Positions 62,377 to 64,000 of a DNA stretch of 64,000 bases are shown here, piece after piece (positions within the stretch are counted from its first letter, which is position 1; every line of letters starts with the position of its first letter). The notes beneath the pieces are model-generated. The model was not told where the DNA came from. It did not search any database and worked only from the letters and a program-made list of their open reading frames with translations. The stretch is from NCBI RefSeq assembly GCF_012910955.1, contig NZ_WTVQ01000003.1:124001-188000 (forward strand), read 5' to 3'. The translations under genes were made by a program, and so were the position numbers. This DNA comes from Aromatoleum diolicum. GTDB lineage: Bacteria; Pseudomonadota; Gammaproteobacteria; Burkholderiales; Rhodocyclaceae.

Positions 62377-64000
62377 ATGCCAAATACCCTGGAGTTGGTC
62401 CTTTTGCTGCTGGCGTCGGCAGTCGTCATGGTGGGGATTTTCCGCAGTCTCAATCTGCCTCCGGTGCTTGGTTATCTGCTGGTCGGGGCGGCGGTCGGAC
62501 CCCATGCCCTTAAGCTCGTGCACTCGTCCGAAGGGGCAAATCACCTGGCCGAATTCGGGGTGGTTTTTCTGATGTTCTCGATCGGTCTGGAGTTTTCATT
62601 GCCGCGTCTGCTGGCAATGAAGCGCATCGTGTTCGGCTTGGGTTCGGCGCAGGTGCTGGGCTGCATCGTGCTCGTGATGGCGATCGGACACTTGTTCGGG
62701 CTCAGCTGGGGGGCCAGCCTGGCGCTGGGCAGCACGCTGGCGATGTCATCCACGGCGATTCTGTCGAAACTCCTCGCAGACCGGATGGAACTCGACAGCA
62801 GGCATGGACGCGAGACCATCGGCGTGCTGTTGTTCCAGGATATCGCGGTGGTGCCCCTGCTGATCCTCATTCCAGCGCTGTCGCGCCCGGCGGAAGAGCT
62901 GGCCGTTACCCTGGGTCTGGCGGCCCTGAAGGGAGCGGCTTTGCTGGTGCTGGTGCTGGTGTTCGGTCAGCGCCTGATGCGTGCGTGGTTCACGGTTGTG
63001 GCGCGGCGTCGTTCGGGCGAGTTGTTCATGCTCAACGTCCTGCTGATCACGCTGGGGTTGGCATGGTTGTCCGAGCTTGTCGGCCTGTCTTTAGCGCTGG
63101 GGGCATTTTTGGCCGGCATGCTGATCTCGGAAACCGAATTTCGCTACCAGGTCGAGGAGGACATCAAGCCCTTTCGCGACGTGCTGCTGGGCTTGTTCTT
63201 CGTAACGGTCGGAATGTTCCTCGACGTCGGCCTGATTGTCGACAATCTGCCCGTGGTGCTGGGGCTGGTGCTGGGCTTGCTCGTTTTCAAGTGCGCCATC
63301 GTATTCGCTGCTTCGCGCGCCTTTGGCTCGTCGGCGGGGACGGCGCTGCGGACCGGCCTATGGTTATGCGCTGGCGGTGAATTCGGTTTCGTGCTGGTGT
63401 CGGACATCGACGGTCTTGGCCTCATGCCCCCGGCGCTGTTGCAGGCTACCGTCGCGGCACTGGTCCTCTCGATGCTCATTGCGCCCTTCGTGGTGCAGGC
63501 CAGCGACAAGCTGGTAATGCGTTTCGTCGCATCCGAGTGGCTGTTGCGTTCGATGGAGCTGACGCGTGTGGCGGCGCAGTCGATGAACACCAGCAAGCAC
63601 ATCATCATCTGCGGCTATGGTCGCAGCGGGCAGTACATGGCGCGTTTCATGGAGCAGGAAAACGTCAGCTATGTCGCGCTCGACCTCGATCCCGAGCGCG
63701 TGCGTGAGGCCGGTGCGGCGGGCGACACGGTGGTGTATGGCGACGCGTCGCGGCACGAGACCTTGATGGCGGCGGGCATCATGCGCGCGAGCGCGCTGGT
63801 GATTTCGTTCGGCGAAGTCGAGGCGGCGTTGCGCGTGATGCACCGTGCGCTGGCCTTGCGGCCGGATCTGCCGATCGTCACTCGCGCGTCCGACGAAAAG
63901 GACATGGACCGTCTGGCGCAAGGAGGTGCCGCCGAGGTGGTGCCAGAGGCCTTCGAAGGCAGCATCATCCTCGCCTCGCATGCGCTGGCGCTGATCGGCG
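62377..64000 (+). CDS. KefB-like monovalent cation:proton antiporter (CPA2), 3' truncated by the window
   Basis: 541 codons are visible. About 12 hydrophobic segments carry CPA2 motifs (FGVVFLMFSIGLEFSLPRLL, TLAMSSTAILSKLLADR, GVLLFQDIAVVPLLIL), followed by a TrkA-N/RCK nucleotide domain (HIIICGYGRSGQYMARFM). It likely exchanges K+ or Na+ for protons. ATG at 62377 with GGAG upstream. The end of the RCK domain lies outside the window. Confidence 0.9.
   Translation, partial: MPNTLELVLLLLASAVVMVGIFRSLNLPPVLGYLLVGAAVGPHALKLVHSSEGANHLAEFGVVFLMFSIGLEFSLPRLLAMKRIVFGLGSAQVLGCIVLVMAIGHLFGLSWGASLALGSTLAMSSTAILSKLLADRMELDSRHGRETIGVLLFQDIAVVPLLILIPALSRPAEELAVTLGLAALKGAALLVLVLVFGQRLMRAWFTVVARRRSGELFMLNVLLITLGLAWLSELVGLSLALGAFLAGMLISETEFRYQVEEDIKPFRDVLLGLFFVTVGMFLDVGLIVDNLPVVLGLVLGLLVFKCAIVFAASRAFGSSAGTALRTGLWLCAGGEFGFVLVSDIDGLGLMPPALLQATVAALVLSMLIAPFVVQASDKLVMRFVASEWLLRSMELTRVAAQSMNTSKHIIICGYGRSGQYMARFMEQENVSYVALDLDPERVREAGAAGDTVVYGDASRHETLMAAGIMRASALVISFGEVEAALRVMHRALALRPDLPIVTRASDEKDMDRLAQGGAAEVVPEAFEGSIILASHALALIG

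Noticed and set aside
1-64000. CRISPR array, rRNA operon or riboswitch
   Set aside because: No regularly spaced repeats, no rRNA sequence and no recognisable riboswitch aptamer were found by eye.

Overview
The window looks like a chromosomal segment of a high-GC betaproteobacterium of the Azoarcus/Aromatoleum/Thauera type (Rhodocyclales). This is inferred from gene content only: the housekeeping string miaB-phoH-ybeY-corC-lnt-glyQ-glyS-gmhB-plsC, a pilU gene, a phasin, lptA/lptC/kdsD, and a very large CoA-thioester catabolic cluster. No database search was possible.

Region 1 (1-25313) is a catabolic supercluster of four transcription units. A leftward unit (3965 to 1) encodes a carboxymuconolactone-decarboxylase-like protein, a medium-chain NADP oxidoreductase, a FadB-type bifunctional protein and a thiolase that runs off the edge. 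A rightward unit (4370-12054) encodes an APH-like kinase, a transporter, two adjacent acyl-CoA dehydrogenases, an SDR, a crotonase and a second transporter. A leftward unit (19347 to 15176) encodes SDRs, a DUF35 Zn-ribbon/OB protein, an SCP2-type thiolase and a DUF2889 protein. A rightward unit (19850-25313) encodes a thiolase, a 3-hydroxyacyl-CoA dehydrogenase, an acyl-CoA dehydrogenase with a DGPSEV C-terminus, a second APH-like kinase, a DUF6285-like small protein and a histidine phosphatase. All four promoters carry the same palindrome (CGACCGnnCGGTCG or a close form), so one TetR-type repressor encoded outside the window probably controls them. The last unit resembles the levulinate (Lva) / ACAD10-ACAD11 chemistry, in which a 4-hydroxyacyl-CoA is phosphorylated and rearranged. 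An old-yellow-enzyme/LuxR pair (12378-15109), preceded by a 158-bp MITE-like element, interrupts the cluster.

Region 2 (25601-28063) is a single GAF-GAF-GGDEF-EAL signalling gene with a degenerate GGDEF motif.

Region 3 (28145-45206) is a 17-kb integrative element in the 3' half of a tRNA-Met gene, bounded by a 48-bp direct repeat. It carries a tyrosine integrase, a small HTH protein, a Toprim/ATPase replication protein followed by iteron-like repeats, and two apparent defence operons. One is HARE-HTH nuclease / NUDIX / HEPN-like with a divergent XRE regulator. The other is XRE / SNase / MmeI-like restriction-methylase / HipA-like kinase / HIRAN protein, with overlapping genes. Two cargo genes are frameshifted (a SRAP gene and an unknown gene).

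Region 4 (45207-64000) is core genome: tRNA-Met, RNA and envelope maintenance genes, an orphan sensor kinase with a degenerate ATPase domain, pilU, a phasin with a consensus sigma-70 promoter, a crotonase, and the lptA-lptC-kdsD / KefB-like locus. In that locus kdsC is reduced to a 17-codon remnant and lptB is not downstream of lptA.
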